Positions 21,506 through 33,013 of a stretch of DNA of 64,000 nt are shown piece by piece (the stretch's first letter is position 1; every line of letters begins with the position of its first letter). The position numbers and the translations under genes are program-made. Below the pieces are notes generated by a model, which was not told the DNA's origin, made no database searches, and saw nothing but the letters and a program-made list of their open reading frames with translations. The DNA is from Defluviitaleaceae bacterium (GTDB lineage Bacteria; Bacillota; Clostridia; Lachnospirales; WRAX01), in NCBI GenBank assembly GCA_009784615.1, contig WRBJ01000004.1:1-64000 (forward strand), in the 5' to 3' direction.

Positions 21506-23041
21506 TTGAAGCGTGTTTCGTTCAAAGAACCTATAACATTGATTTTTGGCGTAATTTTGGCGGTTTTATCTGCCGCTATTTGTATGCAGATAATGGGGCA
21601 ATTGGGTACCGCACCAAACACATCGCTAATTGGTGCGGTTTTGATAATGATAGTGGCAAAAATACCGCTTGGTATGGTCAGGCTCTTAAAGAATGTCGAG
21701 CGGCAGAATTATGTGCTTTCTATCGCATCTTCAGCAGGCTTTACGGCGGCAAATTGTGGCTTTGTGGCAATAGCAACAGTTTTTATTATGGGACGCAATG
21801 ATTTGATTGTACCTATATCTTTTGGCGTGCTTTTTGGTAGTATGATAGCTGTTTTTGCTATGGGTCGGCTGTTTGATACAAAGGTTTTTCCTGCCCGTGG
21901 CGCTTGGCCTATGGGTGTCGCCGTTGCAACCGCCTTGCAAGCAGGCGATGAAGGCGGCAAAAAGGGATGGCAGTTGTTGCAGGGGCTTGTTTTTGGAGCG
22001 GTTCTTAGTTTTTTTGGCATACCTGCGGCGGGCATTGGTATCGCTTTTATAGCAAATATGCTAACAATGGTGGCTTTAGGTATTGGTATGATTTTGCGGG
22101 GATATTCGCAGTATATATTTGGCGGATTTGATATAGGGCAGAGCAATATTGCGCAAGGCATTATGATTGGTGCAGGGGTTGTTGCATTAATACAAATAAT
22201 AAGAGTTATTAAAAATCCTAATAAAGCGGAGCGAGATTATAAAAATATTGGAAATGATAGGGAAACAAGAAAGGCCTTAATTGGTTCTGTGGGTTTGTTT
22301 GTTATTGGTGCGGTTCTAGTTGCGCTTATAACAGGTGCATTTAGTGATATGGGCATCGGTATGTCTGTTTTATGGGTAGTTTTTGCGGGTGTTACGGCAG
22401 TTGTTACAATGGTGCTGACGGGTACGGCTTCAATGCATTCAGGTTGGGGGCCTGCTTTTGCAGTGGTAACAATATGCCTTACAATAGGTATGTTAATAGG
22501 CTTTTCGCCTGTAGCTTTGGCGGTATTGGTAGGTTATATAGGTGCGGTTGGTATGCCGTTTGCAGACACAGGAATAGGTTTAAAAGCAGGCTGGATTATA
22601 CGCGGCGAAGGCGTAGACCCAGAAAATGAACGCTATGGACGGCGGCAACAGGTCATTATCAAGCAGTTTGGCGTAGTTATTGGCGTTGGTATGGCGGTTG
22701 TTTTTGGCGTAATGCTTGCAAATAACGATATTTTGCCGCCTATGAGTGTTTTTTACGCAAGCAAGACGGCAAGCACCGTTAGTCCCGAATTAATATGGGA
22801 ATTAGTCATTTGGGCGATACCTGGTGCAATTTTGCAATTGGTTTTTGGCAACAAAAGCGTTGGACTAATGCTTGCTACGGGATTGTTGATAAATAACCCA
22901 ATTTTTGGCATAACATTGCTTGCGGCGATTGGCTTGCGGCTTATTATAGGTACGAAGCATACAGCGGTGCGGGCTCCTGGCTTAATTGCGGGCGATGGGC
23001 TGTTTGGCTTTGGTGCAAATATTTTTAGGGCATTCTTTTAG
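21506..23041 (+). CDS. OPT-family oligopeptide transporter-like protein (TTG start)
   Basis: Polytopic; [41 protein letters not shown]. Confidence 0.75.
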   Translation: MKRVSFKEPITLIFGVILAVLSAAICMQIMGQLGTAPNTSLIGAVLIMIVAKIPLGMVRLLKNVERQNYVLSIASSAGFTAANCGFVAIATVFIMGRNDLIVPISFGVLFGSMIAVFAMGRLFDTKVFPARGAWPMGVAVATALQAGDEGGKKGWQLLQGLVFGAVLSFFGIPAAGIGIAFIANMLTMVALGIGMILRGYSQYIFGGFDIGQSNIAQGIMIGAGVVALIQIIRVIKNPNKAERDYKNIGNDRETRKALIGSVGLFVIGAVLVALITGAFSDMGIGMSVLWVVFAGVTAVVTMVLTGTASMHSGWGPAFAVVTICLTIGMLIGFSPVALAVLVGYIGAVGMPFADTGIGLKAGWIIRGEGVDPENERYGRRQQVIIKQFGVVIGVGMAVVFGVMLANNDILPPMSVFYASKTASTVSPELIWELVIWAIPGAILQLVFGNKSVGLMLATGLLINNPIFGITLLAAIGLRLIIGTKHTAVRAPGLIAGDGLFGFGANIFRAFF

Positions 23042-23058
23042 ATATGGAGGAAAATGCG

Positions 23059-25323
23059 ATGAATAAGAGGATTTTTAAGATAGAAGGTATGACTTGTGCG
23101 TCCTGTGCGAAGTCTATTGAGCGTACTGTGCGGCGCATTGAAGGTGTTTCGGTTGGTGATGTTAATTTTGCAACTGAAAAATTGACTTTAGAATATGATG
23201 CGGCGGTTGTTTCTGTGGTTGCTATTATTGAAAAGGTTAAGAAGGCGGGTTTCGAGCTATTAGAGGAAGAGTCTGCCGACAAAGAGGCATTGCGCAAACA
23301 AGAAGAAATTGCGGGGTTACGTAAAAGGTTGATAGTTTCAGCTATTTTTACCTTACCGTTATTTATTATCGCAATGGGACCGCACGCATTGCATTTGTTT
23401 GGTCGCCCTGATGTACATCATTGGATTTTACATAATTTTGCGTGGCAAAACACGGTTATACAGCTTGCTCTTACATTGCCCGTGGTTATTGTAAACTGGA
23501 AAATTTACACACGTGGTTTTAATGCTTTGTTTGTAAAGCGTAGCCCAAATATGGACTCGCTTATTGCAAAAGGCACTGCGGCGGCTTTTGTATATAGTCT
23601 TTATTTAACGGGCGCAAATATTTTTGCGGGTGCGAATTATGAACCTTTCTATGAAATTGTTGGTGTAATTTTAACGCTTATTGTTATGGGTAAATTTATG
23701 GAAGCTGTGGCAAAGGGCAAAACAGGCGAAGCGATTAAAAAGCTGATGAGGCTTGCGCCAAAGACGGCGAAAGTTGTGCGTAATGATGAAGAAATTGAAG
23801 TGCTTATTGACGAGGTTGTCGTTGGTGATGTAATCATTGTTAAGCCAGGCGAAAAAATGCCTGTGGATGGTGTAGTGATAGAAGGTGCGACAAGCGTTGA
23901 TGAATCTATGCTAACTGGCGAATCTATGCCTGTTTCAAAAGGTGTTGGTGATGAGATAATAGGTGCTAGTATCAATAAAAATGGCTCTATTAAGTATAAT
24001 GCGACGAAGGTTGGCAAAGATACTGCGTTATCACAAATTATTAAATTGGTTGAAGAAGCGCAGGGTAGTAAAGCCCCAATTGCGGCACTTGCAGACGCTA
24101 TCAGCGAGAAATTTGTACCCGCCATTATCATCATAGCTTTTGTTAGCCTTGCTGGCTGGTTTTTCTTTGGCGGTGATTTTATTGCGGCTAATGCTAATGG
24201 TGAGCCAAGTACGATTTGGTTTGCTATGTGTATTTTTATTGCAATACTTATTGTGGCTTGTCCTTGTGCTTTAGGGCTTGCAACACCAACGTCTATTATG
24301 GTTGGTACGGGCAAAGGCGCGCAAAATGGTGTGCTGATTAAAAGTGGAGAATCTCTTGAAACAGCGTATAAAATCAAAACAGTGGTATTGGATAAAACAG
24401 GCACGATAACTGTTGGCAAACCGCATGTTACGGATATTGTGGTTTTTGGAAATTATTCACAAGAAGAAATTTTGCGTTTTGCGGCTTCGGCAGAAAAGCG
24501 TTCGGAACATCCTTTGGGTGAGGCAATAGTCAATAAGGGTATTGAAGATGGTTTGGAGCTTATCGAGGTTGAAACCTTTACATCCATAACAGGACAGGGG
24601 ATTGAGGTTGTTATTGAAGGTAAGTTTGTACAAATTGGAAATATTCGATTGATGGGCGATAAAATGAGGTCGGATGAAAAGTGTAAAGCGGATGGTCTAG
24701 CAGAGCAAGGCAAAACGCCGATGTATATGGCAATAGACGGCGAAATTGCGGCGATTATTGCTGTTGCTGATATTATAAAACCCGATAGCCGTGAAGCTGT
24801 GGAAAAGTTGCAATCTATGGGTATTGAGGTAATAATGTTGACGGGCGACAATGCCCAAACGGCGGCGGCTGTGGCGAAAGATGCTGGTATTGCACAGGTT
24901 ATTGCAGAGGTTTTGCCAGGGGATAAAGCGCAGACCATTAAAGATTTACAGACGAGTGGCAAAAAGGTTGCAATGGTGGGTGACGGCATTAATGATGCGC
25001 CAGCTTTGGTGCAGGCGGATGTTGGCATTGCCATTGGCGGCGGTACGGATATTGCAATGGAATCTGCGGATATTGTATTAATGCGTGGAAATTTAACGTC
25101 GGTTGCATCGGCAATTACACTTTCCCGCAAAACTATTAATAATATTAAGCAAAACTTGTTTTGGGCATTTTTCTATAATGTGCTATGTATTCCTGTTGCT
25201 ATGGGCGTTTGGTTTTTGTTTGGAGGACCGCTGTTAGACCCGATGATTGCGGCGATTGCTATGTCTTTATCTTCGGTGTCGGTATTATTAAATGCTTTGC
25301 GTTTGCGGAGGGTTAAAATATGA
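23059..25323 (+). CDS. copA: Copper-translocating P-type ATPase
   Basis: [15 protein letters not shown] domain, [31 protein letters not shown] at 23045 supports ATG 23059. Confidence 0.93.
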   Translation: MNKRIFKIEGMTCASCAKSIERTVRRIEGVSVGDVNFATEKLTLEYDAAVVSVVAIIEKVKKAGFELLEEESADKEALRKQEEIAGLRKRLIVSAIFTLPLFIIAMGPHALHLFGRPDVHHWILHNFAWQNTVIQLALTLPVVIVNWKIYTRGFNALFVKRSPNMDSLIAKGTAAAFVYSLYLTGANIFAGANYEPFYEIVGVILTLIVMGKFMEAVAKGKTGEAIKKLMRLAPKTAKVVRNDEEIEVLIDEVVVGDVIIVKPGEKMPVDGVVIEGATSVDESMLTGESMPVSKGVGDEIIGASINKNGSIKYNATKVGKDTALSQIIKLVEEAQGSKAPIAALADAISEKFVPAIIIIAFVSLAGWFFFGGDFIAANANGEPSTIWFAMCIFIAILIVACPCALGLATPTSIMVGTGKGAQNGVLIKSGESLETAYKIKTVVLDKTGTITVGKPHVTDIVVFGNYSQEEILRFAASAEKRSEHPLGEAIVNKGIEDGLELIEVETFTSITGQGIEVVIEGKFVQIGNIRLMGDKMRSDEKCKADGLAEQGKTPMYMAIDGEIAAIIAVADIIKPDSREAVEKLQSMGIEVIMLTGDNAQTAAAVAKDAGIAQVIAEVLPGDKAQTIKDLQTSGKKVAMVGDGINDAPALVQADVGIAIGGGTDIAMESADIVLMRGNLTSVASAITLSRKTINNIKQNLFWAFFYNVLCIPVAMGVWFLFGGPLLDPMIAAIAMSLSSVSVLLNALRLRRVKI

Positions 25324-25838
25324 TAGCCAGCGAACGTAGGGAAAAGATTTTGGAAGCGATAAAACAAAGCAATATGCCGATTAGCGCAAGCACTTTGGCG
25401 CAGGATTTTGGCGTTACAAGACAGGTTGTTGTGGGTGATGTTTCGTTATTACGTGCGGCTGGCAATGAAATTATTGCTACGGCAAGGGGATACATTTTTC
25501 CTACTGTAAAAAGCATTAATCAATTTTTAGGCACAATTGCTTGTAAGCACGATATACAAGACACGCATAAAGAGTTGCAGACTATTGTAAGTTTGGGCGC
25601 AACGGTTATAAATGTTACGGTAGAGCACGAATTGTACGGTGAAATAACGGGTAATTTGAATATTAGCACCCACAAAGATATTGATGAATTTTTTGGGCGG
25701 GTAAATTCGTCAAAAGTGCGACTTTTGGCGGATTTAACAGATGGTGTACATCTACATCAAATTGCCTGTCGTGATAAAGAGCATTTTGAACAATTGCAAA
25801 AGGCTTTGGAAGTAGAGGGCGTTTTATACAAAGATTAA
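25320..25838 (+). CDS. niaR: Niacin-responsive repressor (HTH_11 + 3H domain)
   Basis: [43 protein letters not shown]; His-rich 3H-type C-terminus; ATGA overlap with copA. Confidence 0.85.
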   Translation: MIASERREKILEAIKQSNMPISASTLAQDFGVTRQVVVGDVSLLRAAGNEIIATARGYIFPTVKSINQFLGTIACKHDIQDTHKELQTIVSLGATVINVTVEHELYGEITGNLNISTHKDIDEFFGRVNSSKVRLLADLTDGVHLHQIACRDKEHFEQLQKALEVEGVLYKD

Positions 25839-25847
25839 AAATAATGC

Positions 25848-25896
25848 TTGACAAGAAAAAGTTCCTATGATATACTATACATATGTCTTGACACAT
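25848..25896 (+). promoter_or_regulatory. Sigma-A promoter plus candidate NiaR operator of niaX
   Basis: TTGACA-17-TATACT (25848-25876); imperfect palindrome ATGTCTTGACACAT (25883-25896) at the expected start site. Confidence 0.7.
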
Positions 25897-25913
25897 AATA
25901 GGAGGGATTTTTT

Positions 25914-26474
25914 ATGGAAGTATCAAAATACCACAATCATATTTTTAAGATTGTTTCGGCGGGGCTGTTGATTGCTATTGGTATGATTATACCGTTGTTT
26001 TCGCCTTTGCAGTTTGTTGTAGAACCTGCGTCTTATACGCTTGGCGTGCATATACCAATATTTATTGCGATGTTTATATCGCCAAAGGTAGCTTTTGCGG
26101 TAGCGGTTGGCACAACGCTTGGTTTCTTGTTTCGTGGGTTGCCTATAACTATTGTCATACGTGCGGCTAGCCATATTTTGTATGCAACGGCAGGGTCTAT
26201 GTATTTGGCCCGTATTGACAAAATTGCTTTCAAAGGTTTTAAATTGCGGGTTTTTTCTTTTATAATTGCAATTGTTCACGCTGTAGCTGAAACTGTCGCA
26301 ATTTTAGTGTTTTATATTGCCACGGGTTTTCCTGCCAATCAGGGTGCGTTGTGGGTTTTCGGTTTTATTGGACTTGGTACGGTAATACACAGTATGGTGG
26401 ATTTTGAGCTGGCTAATGTTATACGGCGGGCTTTGCAAATGCAACCGCATTTTAGGCAGATGATAAAGTCGTAA
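25914..26474 (+). CDS. niaX: ECF transporter S component, niacin type
   Basis: S-component-like membrane protein directly downstream of niaR with its own putative operator. Confidence 0.75.
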   Translation: MEVSKYHNHIFKIVSAGLLIAIGMIIPLFSPLQFVVEPASYTLGVHIPIFIAMFISPKVAFAVAVGTTLGFLFRGLPITIVIRAASHILYATAGSMYLARIDKIAFKGFKLRVFSFIIAIVHAVAETVAILVFYIATGFPANQGALWVFGFIGLGTVIHSMVDFELANVIRRALQMQPHFRQMIKS

Positions 26475-26488
26475 AAAGAGATGTTGCT

Positions 26489-26710
26489 TTACGATGATTT
26501 ATTTGTAAAAAATAAAATTAGCGGTGTTCCTATAATGAACAAGCCTGCTATTGCACCTAACATAATCGGCAATCCAAATGATGCACCATCAGGGTTGCCG
26601 CTTGTTGTCCACGCCAAAACAAGTGCCGATATGGCAAATGCCGAGCCGATTATGAAGCCGATTATTAGTATTGCACCCTTAATACTTTTCTTTTTACTAT
26701 TGTTATCCAT
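26489..26710 (-). CDS. 73-aa small membrane protein
   Basis: MDNNSKKKSIKGAILIIGFIIGSAFAIS...; GGAGGAGCATATG RBS; shorter start than the 179-aa ORF call. Confidence 0.65.
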   Translation of the reverse strand: MDNNSKKKSIKGAILIIGFIIGSAFAISALVLAWTTSGNPDGASFGLPIMLGAIAGLFIIGTPLILFFTNKSS

Positions 26711-26738
26711 ATGCTCCTCCGAAGTTAAAATAAAGCCG

Positions 26739-26764
26739 CCCAAAACTAACTGGGCGGCTGTTTT
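26739..26764 (-). terminator. Rho-independent terminator
   Basis: AGCCGCCCA..TGGGCGGCT stem, T-rich on the 3' side. Confidence 0.8.
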
Positions 26765-26771
26765 TGTTAGA

Positions 26772-27311
26772 TTAAGCAGCTGGCTTGGCTTTTGGTTTTT
26801 GAGCAAAAGACAAGAATTTTTGTAAATGCAGGCCGATATGTATGCCTGTAAAATAAAATGCTGCCCAAGAAGTAATTGTGTGCCAAAAAGAGATTGTAGA
26901 GCTTGGACCATATGGCGTGATACCGACAGTGCCAGAGGCAATAAGGGATGTTGGACCGACAGAAACACCAGTGCTAAGACCCCACAAGATGCCTGTGATG
27001 ATAGATGCAGACATTGTGATGCAAACAATAATCATCATAAAGAATTTTGCTTTTGTTGCGGCATTTGCTTTAGCCCATGCTTTTGCAGTGCCTGTGAGCC
27101 ATTTGAAGTTAAGAGCGATGTGTATGATGAAAAGCACGGCAAGAATGCAACCAAATAGCATATGCCAAGTTACAAAGTGCCAATTCCATCCTAAAAACTC
27201 CCAAGCTCTGCCGATGTCGGCGTGTCTTGCCAAATACGGCGTAAGCATAAGACCGATAAGGCAGATGAACATCAAAATGTCCTTGATTAAGCTAAAACGC
27301 TTAACATTCAT
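26772..27311 (-). CDS. DUF4405-like, cytochrome-b-like membrane protein
   Basis: WHFVTWHMLFGCILAVLFIIHIALNFKW; His-containing TM helices; RBS supports ATG 27311. Confidence 0.7.
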   Translation of the reverse strand: MNVKRFSLIKDILMFICLIGLMLTPYLARHADIGRAWEFLGWNWHFVTWHMLFGCILAVLFIIHIALNFKWLTGTAKAWAKANAATKAKFFMMIIVCITMSASIITGILWGLSTGVSVGPTSLIASGTVGITPYGPSSTISFWHTITSWAAFYFTGIHIGLHLQKFLSFAQKPKAKPAA

Positions 27312-27533
27312 TTGAAATTCCTCCATTTCAAATACGAGCATAACGCTCGAAAATAATATAATGTAAGTATTGTATCATCTAAGACAAGATATGTCAATAG
27401 TTTATCAATAATTTTTTTCAAATTTTTTTCAAGATTATTACAAAGATGTTTCAGTGGCGTGATTTTTGTAGGCTTGCTTTTTTATTTAAAAGGGTGTATA
27501 ATGACTAAATGTTTTGGTGATGGGGAGGTTCTT

Positions 27534-28913
27534 ATGGAAAATCACAATAAATATTATATAGAAAAATTGGCGCAGATTAATGCGGCGGCAGGGATAGAAA
27601 AACCCACGGCTTGCGTGGTTACATATGGATGTCAAATGAATGCAAGAGATAGCGAGAAGTTTTCAGGTATGCTTTTTGAGATGGGATACGATTTGACAAA
27701 TGATGAGCAAGCGGCGGATTTAGTTATTTTTAACACCTGTTGTGTGCGTGAAAATGCGGAAAATAAGCTGTATGGAAATTTGGGTAACCTGAAAGAAAAA
27801 AAGCGTGCAAACCCGCATTTTAAGATAGTTTTGGCGGGATGTATGATGCAACAAGATATTGTTGTTGATAAAATAAAACAATCGTACAATTTTGTTGATG
27901 TTATTTTTGGTACGCATAATATATATCGCTTTCCCGAGCTATTGTATAGCCATTTTGAAACGGGTGACAGCATTGTGGATGTTTGGGAGAACGCTACAGA
28001 GATTGTGGAAGATTTGCCTAGTTTGCGCGAATATCCTTTTAAAGCAGGGGTAAATATAATGTATGGTTGTAATAATTTTTGCACATACTGCATTGTTCCG
28101 TATGTTCGTGGTAGGGAAAGAAGCCGTAAACCCGCTGATATTTTGGCTGAAATTAAGGTTTTGGCGGCGAATGGTGTTACAGAGATTATGCTTTTGGGGC
28201 AAAATGTTAATTCGTACGGTATTGGTTTGGAATGTGGCACTACCTTTGCGCAGTTATTGTATATGGTAAACGATGTGGAAGGTATAGCTAGAATACGATT
28301 TATGTCCAGCCATCCGAAGGATATGACAGATGATGTTGTCTTTGCAATGCGTGATTTACCTAAGGTGTGCAAGATGTTGCATTTGCCTTTTCAGGCGGGG
28401 TCCAGCCGTCTTTTGAAGCTGATGAACCGTAAACATACCAAAGAATGGTATATTGATTTAATTGACCGTGTAAAGGCTAATATACCTGATATTGCGCTTA
28501 CAACAGATATTATGGTGGGTTTTCCAGGTGAAACTGAGGAGGATTTTCAACATACCCTTGATGTGGCACGACACGTACGTTTTTCTAGTGCTTTTACATT
28601 TATTTACAGTCGACGACACGGTACCCCAGCGGATTTGATGGAAAACCAAGTGGATGAAAATGTTGTGAAAGATAGGTTTAATAGACTTGTGACAGAGGTT
28701 AATGCAATATCGCTAGAGCTTAATGAAGGGCGTGTTGGTAAGACACTTTCTATTCTTGTTGAAAGCGAAGGCAAAAATGGCGTGCTAAACGGGCGTGCGG
28801 ATGATGGGTCTTTAGTGCATTTTGAGGGCGATAAGGCTTTGATTGGGAAGTATGTGGATGTGAGAATAACCGAAGCAAAGACTTTTTATTTGATAGGAGA
28901 GCAAGTGCAATGA
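27534..28913 (+). CDS. miaB: tRNA-2-methylthio-N6-dimethylallyladenosine synthase
   Basis: TYGCQMNARDSEKFSGML, YGCNNFCTYCIVPYVRGRE, TRAM domain. Confidence 0.95.
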   Translation: MENHNKYYIEKLAQINAAAGIEKPTACVVTYGCQMNARDSEKFSGMLFEMGYDLTNDEQAADLVIFNTCCVRENAENKLYGNLGNLKEKKRANPHFKIVLAGCMMQQDIVVDKIKQSYNFVDVIFGTHNIYRFPELLYSHFETGDSIVDVWENATEIVEDLPSLREYPFKAGVNIMYGCNNFCTYCIVPYVRGRERSRKPADILAEIKVLAANGVTEIMLLGQNVNSYGIGLECGTTFAQLLYMVNDVEGIARIRFMSSHPKDMTDDVVFAMRDLPKVCKMLHLPFQAGSSRLLKLMNRKHTKEWYIDLIDRVKANIPDIALTTDIMVGFPGETEEDFQHTLDVARHVRFSSAFTFIYSRRHGTPADLMENQVDENVVKDRFNRLVTEVNAISLELNEGRVGKTLSILVESEGKNGVLNGRADDGSLVHFEGDKALIGKYVDVRITEAKTFYLIGEQVQ

Positions 28914-29170
28914 CGATTTTTGAAGAAAAGGCAAAAGAGCTTGCGGATGATATTTTGCGGTCGGAATTATCAAAGGATTTTGCGGATGCGCAAGCGGCGG
29001 CAGAAGCTAATCCTGATGATGAAGCAGCTATGGCAGAATTTTTGCAATTGCGAACCGAATATTATAATTTAATAAACTCTGTTTTGGCTACCATTAAGTC
29101 GGTTTTAGGTGATGTGCCGAAAAAATCTTGCTGTGGCGGCGGATGTTGCCGCAAGGGAGGCGAGCAATGA
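28910..29170 (+). CDS. YlbF/YmcA family protein with Cys-rich tail
   Basis: YlbF-like helical sequence ending KKSCCGGGCCRKGGEQ; between miaB and mutS as is ymcA in B. subtilis. Confidence 0.75.
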   Translation: MTIFEEKAKELADDILRSELSKDFADAQAAAEANPDDEAAMAEFLQLRTEYYNLINSVLATIKSVLGDVPKKSCCGGGCCRKGGEQ

Positions 29171-31698
29171 GATATTCGCCGATGATGCGACAATATTTGG
29201 AAATAAAGGACAAACATAAGGATAGAGTGTTATTTTTTAGACTTGGTGATTTTTACGAATTGTTTTTTGGTGATGCGCAGATTGGTGCAGATGTCTTGGG
29301 CTTGACTTTAACAAGCCGAGAATCTGGTGATGGTAAGATTTTGATGTGTGGGATGCCACATCACGCCGCTATAGAATATATTGAAAAATTGGTACAAGCG
29401 GGATATGATGTTGCTGTTTGCGAACAAACTGACGAAGAAAAAGATGGGATTATGCGGCGTGAAGTTGTGCAGATTTATACAGCAGGCACGATGTTTTTGC
29501 AGAACGACAAATGCAACTACGTGATGTCTATTTGCCTTTATAATAAAGCGTTTGGCGTTTCTTATTGTGATGTATCTACAGGTGAATTTTATACAACAAG
29601 CATTAAAAATTTTGAAAATCTTGTTGATGAAATTTTGAAAGTTAGTCCGAACGAAATTATTACTTGCCCTGATTTTGCGAATGGTTTTGATATTGAGAGT
29701 ATAATTAAGATTAAGCCAAAAACAATACAATCTTGGGAATTTTTAGCACATAAGGCTAACAAAAGGCTTTGCGGACATTTTAATGTGGCTAGCTTGTCGG
29801 TCTTTGGCGTGGTACCGAAAGCGGCGGTGCTTGCGGCTGGCGGACTTTTGGAGTATTTAAAATATACCCAGTTAAATTCGTTGTTACATATTAATAGAAT
29901 CACACCATATAATAATGATGCTTTTATGGCATTGGACAAGTATACAAGACGCAATTTAGAATTATTTGAAAACCTTGCTGATAGAGAGTTAAAAGGCAGT
30001 TTGTTATGGGTGCTAGATGAAACACAAACGGCGATGGGCGGCAGATTATTGCATAAATGGCTATCGCAACCGCTGATGAATATTGACGAGATAAAATCAC
30101 GTCAGGAAGCTATAAGAGAATATAAAGAGCATAGCGGATGGCTTGAAAGTGTACGCAGCAATCTAAAGAATATTGCAGATTTGGAGAGATTTTGCGCAAA
30201 GATTGTATATAAGCGTGTTAATGGGCGGGATTTGTTGGCTTTGCAAAAATCTTTAAGTGCTATACGCGATTTGTTTATGGGTGAAAAACCTATAAAATCT
30301 AGTTTGAACAGATATTTGTTTGAAGAAGCAGATGCCTTAGATGATATTTTTAATTTGATTGATGGAAAAATTTTGGATAATGTAAGTAATGCGATAGATG
30401 AGGGCGGGATTTTTGCATATGGCTACAATGCAGAGTTGGATACTGCAAAAGTTCGGCAAAACCAGCTTTATGGACAGTTGGCTCAATATGAAGCTAAGTT
30501 AAAAGAAGAATTGAACATCAAAGGCTTAAAAGTGGGTCAAAACAAGGTTTTTGGGTATTACATTGAAGTTCCTAATTCGCAAAAGGCAAGGGTTTCTGCA
30601 GATTTTATATCACGTCAAACTTTGGCGAATGCACAGCGATATTCCAGCGAAACTCTAAAGCAGATAGAAATAGATATTTTAACAGCTACTGAAAGTGTTA
30701 TTAATCTGGAATGTGCTTTGTTTATGGTGCTTCGTAACGAAATTGTCAAAAAGGTACCGTGCATACAACAAACGGCGCATATGCTTGCACATATTGATGT
30801 TTTGCAGGCATTAGGCAAAATTGCAAATGATTATAATTACATACAGCCAAATGTTACGAATGGCGGGATAATTGAAATCCACGATAGCCGTCATCCTGTT
30901 ATCGAGCGTATCTTTGAAGGTTTTGTGCCTAATAATGTTTATTTAAATGACACTGACAGTAAAATTGCGATTATAACAGGTCCCAATATGGCGGGCAAAT
31001 CTACATTTATGCGACAGGTGGCTTTATGCGTTGTTATGGCACAGATGGGTAGCTTTATACCTGCAACAGCCGCTAATATAGCGGTTTGTGATGCGGTATA
31101 TACCCGTGTTGGTGCGGCGGATGATTTAAGCCGTGGACAGTCCACATTTATGGTGGAAATGAGCGAAGTTGCCTATATTTTGGGTAACGCTACGGCTTCG
31201 AGCCTTGTTTTGCTTGACGAGGTTGGGCGTGGAACAGGGACGACAGATGGGCTTGCAATTGCAATGGCGACCATTGAACATATTGACGAGAAAATCGGCG
31301 CAAAAACGTTGTTTGCAACACATTATCACGAATTGGTTGCAGCTGAAAGTAAGATTGAAAGTGTTTATAATTTATCTATGGAAATTGACAAAGACGGCGA
31401 TAGTATTAAGTTTTTGTGGAAAGTGGTTATGGGTGGAACAAACAATAGCCACGGTATATATGTAGCTAAAATGGCAGGTTTGCCAAGTGAATTGGTAGAG
31501 CGTTCGCAACAGATTCATACAAAACTTGCAATGCGTGGCGCATTTGATGATGATGCCTTTGATATTGAACGTGTGCCTGAATATGCGGCGGTTAAAGAGC
31601 AAGTTAAACGCTATCGCCTATTTTTGGAAGAATTGGGTGCTATGCAAATTGAGAATGTTGAAATTAAACGAGTTTTGGATGATATGCGTAAGGTGTGA
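29167..31698 (+). CDS. mutS: DNA mismatch repair protein MutS
   Basis: GDFYELFFGDA, GPNMAGKSTFMRQVAL, DEVGRGT; ATG at 29167 overlaps the previous stop. Confidence 0.97.
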   Translation: MRYSPMMRQYLEIKDKHKDRVLFFRLGDFYELFFGDAQIGADVLGLTLTSRESGDGKILMCGMPHHAAIEYIEKLVQAGYDVAVCEQTDEEKDGIMRREVVQIYTAGTMFLQNDKCNYVMSICLYNKAFGVSYCDVSTGEFYTTSIKNFENLVDEILKVSPNEIITCPDFANGFDIESIIKIKPKTIQSWEFLAHKANKRLCGHFNVASLSVFGVVPKAAVLAAGGLLEYLKYTQLNSLLHINRITPYNNDAFMALDKYTRRNLELFENLADRELKGSLLWVLDETQTAMGGRLLHKWLSQPLMNIDEIKSRQEAIREYKEHSGWLESVRSNLKNIADLERFCAKIVYKRVNGRDLLALQKSLSAIRDLFMGEKPIKSSLNRYLFEEADALDDIFNLIDGKILDNVSNAIDEGGIFAYGYNAELDTAKVRQNQLYGQLAQYEAKLKEELNIKGLKVGQNKVFGYYIEVPNSQKARVSADFISRQTLANAQRYSSETLKQIEIDILTATESVINLECALFMVLRNEIVKKVPCIQQTAHMLAHIDVLQALGKIANDYNYIQPNVTNGGIIEIHDSRHPVIERIFEGFVPNNVYLNDTDSKIAIITGPNMAGKSTFMRQVALCVVMAQMGSFIPATAANIAVCDAVYTRVGAADDLSRGQSTFMVEMSEVAYILGNATASSLVLLDEVGRGTGTTDGLAIAMATIEHIDEKIGAKTLFATHYHELVAAESKIESVYNLSMEIDKDGDSIKFLWKVVMGGTNNSHGIYVAKMAGLPSELVERSQQIHTKLAMRGAFDDDAFDIERVPEYAAVKEQVKRYRLFLEELGAMQIENVEIKRVLDDMRKV

Positions 31699-31706
31699 TT
31701 TTGGAT

Positions 31707-32594
31707 ATGAAAAAGATACTAATTATAGGTGGAGCGACGGCGACGGGCAAGTCTGCGGCGGCTATTAGGATAGCGCATAGGCTTGGCGGCGAGGTTATTT
31801 CAGCAGACTCTATGCAGATATATCGTGGTATGGATATTGGCACGGCGAAACTTGTACCCGATGAAATGCAAGGCATACCACACCATTTAATTGGTGAATT
31901 AAACCCTGATGACACCTACAATGTTGCGGTTTTTAAGGACATAGCGAAGCAGCGTATTGACGAAATTTACGCTAGGCAAAAAATACCGATTATATGCGGC
32001 GGTACAGGTTTTTACATTAATGCATTGTTGTATGATGTGGATTTTTCGCAGAATGAAGCAGACCATATATATCGCCAAAAATTAGAGAAAATGCATATTG
32101 ATGAACTTTGGGATATATTGCGGAAAATTGACCCAAAAGCTACAGAAATGATTGATAAAAACAATATAAAACGTGTTGTACGTGCAATTGAATATCACAA
32201 TACAACAGGCGGTAAAATTTCTGAACACAACGAACGTGAAAGGGCAAGAAGTCCCGCTTATGAGGCACAGATTTTTGTGCTTAATACCGAGCGTGATAAG
32301 CTATACGAACGTATTAACTGCCGTGTGGACGATATGGTTGCACAAGGATTGGTGGCGGAGGTGCAAGGGTTATTGGATAATGGCTATGCCTCAAATCTTG
32401 TATCAATGCAAGGTATTGGATATAAAGAGATTGTGAAGTATTTGAACAAAGAGTATGATTTGGATAATGCAGTTTCCGCTATAAAGCAAGCTACCAGACA
32501 TTTTGCAAAACGGCAGATTACGTGGTTTAAACATCAATTGCCGCAGGCTATATGGATTGATATTAATAAACAAGAAGTGGAGGATTTTTTATGA
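31707..32594 (+). CDS. miaA: tRNA dimethylallyltransferase
   Basis: GGATATGKSAAAIRIA, ISADSMQIYRGMDIGTAK, GGTGFYINALLY. Confidence 0.95.
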   Translation: MKKILIIGGATATGKSAAAIRIAHRLGGEVISADSMQIYRGMDIGTAKLVPDEMQGIPHHLIGELNPDDTYNVAVFKDIAKQRIDEIYARQKIPIICGGTGFYINALLYDVDFSQNEADHIYRQKLEKMHIDELWDILRKIDPKATEMIDKNNIKRVVRAIEYHNTTGGKISEHNERERARSPAYEAQIFVLNTERDKLYERINCRVDDMVAQGLVAEVQGLLDNGYASNLVSMQGIGYKEIVKYLNKEYDLDNAVSAIKQATRHFAKRQITWFKHQLPQAIWIDINKQEVEDFL

Positions 32595-33001
32595 ACAAAC
32601 AAATTCTAGAAAAGGCAAATGCAATTATTGCAAAATGCGATAGCGCGAGTTTTGGTGTTATTGACGAATCGGGTTACCCTTCTGCTTCTGCGGTTTCTTT
32701 GTGTTACCCGCAAGATGTTTTGGAGGTTTATTTTACTACGAGTCTTGATTGCAACAAAACAAACCGCATTAGAGCAAACAGCAAAGCAAGCATAAATTTT
32801 TTTACAGATAGCGACAACATCACGCTTGTAGGTGTTGCAGAAATTTTGACAGACCAAGAGAGCAAAAGCAAATATTGGCAAAGCTGGTTTAGCCAAATTT
32901 ATGGTGACGAAACAAATCCTGATTATTGTGTAATTAAGTTTACGACACAAAGAGTATCTTTTTGGATTGGAAACGAAGGCGCAGAATTTGACATAAAATA
33001 G
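32591..33001 (+). CDS. Pyridoxamine 5'-phosphate oxidase-like flavin-binding protein
   Basis: SASFGVIDESGYPSASAVSL...VEVYFTTSLDCNKTNRIRANSKASI; PNPOx-like fold pattern. Confidence 0.7.
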   Translation: MNKQILEKANAIIAKCDSASFGVIDESGYPSASAVSLCYPQDVLEVYFTTSLDCNKTNRIRANSKASINFFTDSDNITLVGVAEILTDQESKSKYWQSWFSQIYGDETNPDYCVIKFTTQRVSFWIGNEGAEFDIK

Positions 33002-33013
33002 AGGAGAATTTTT

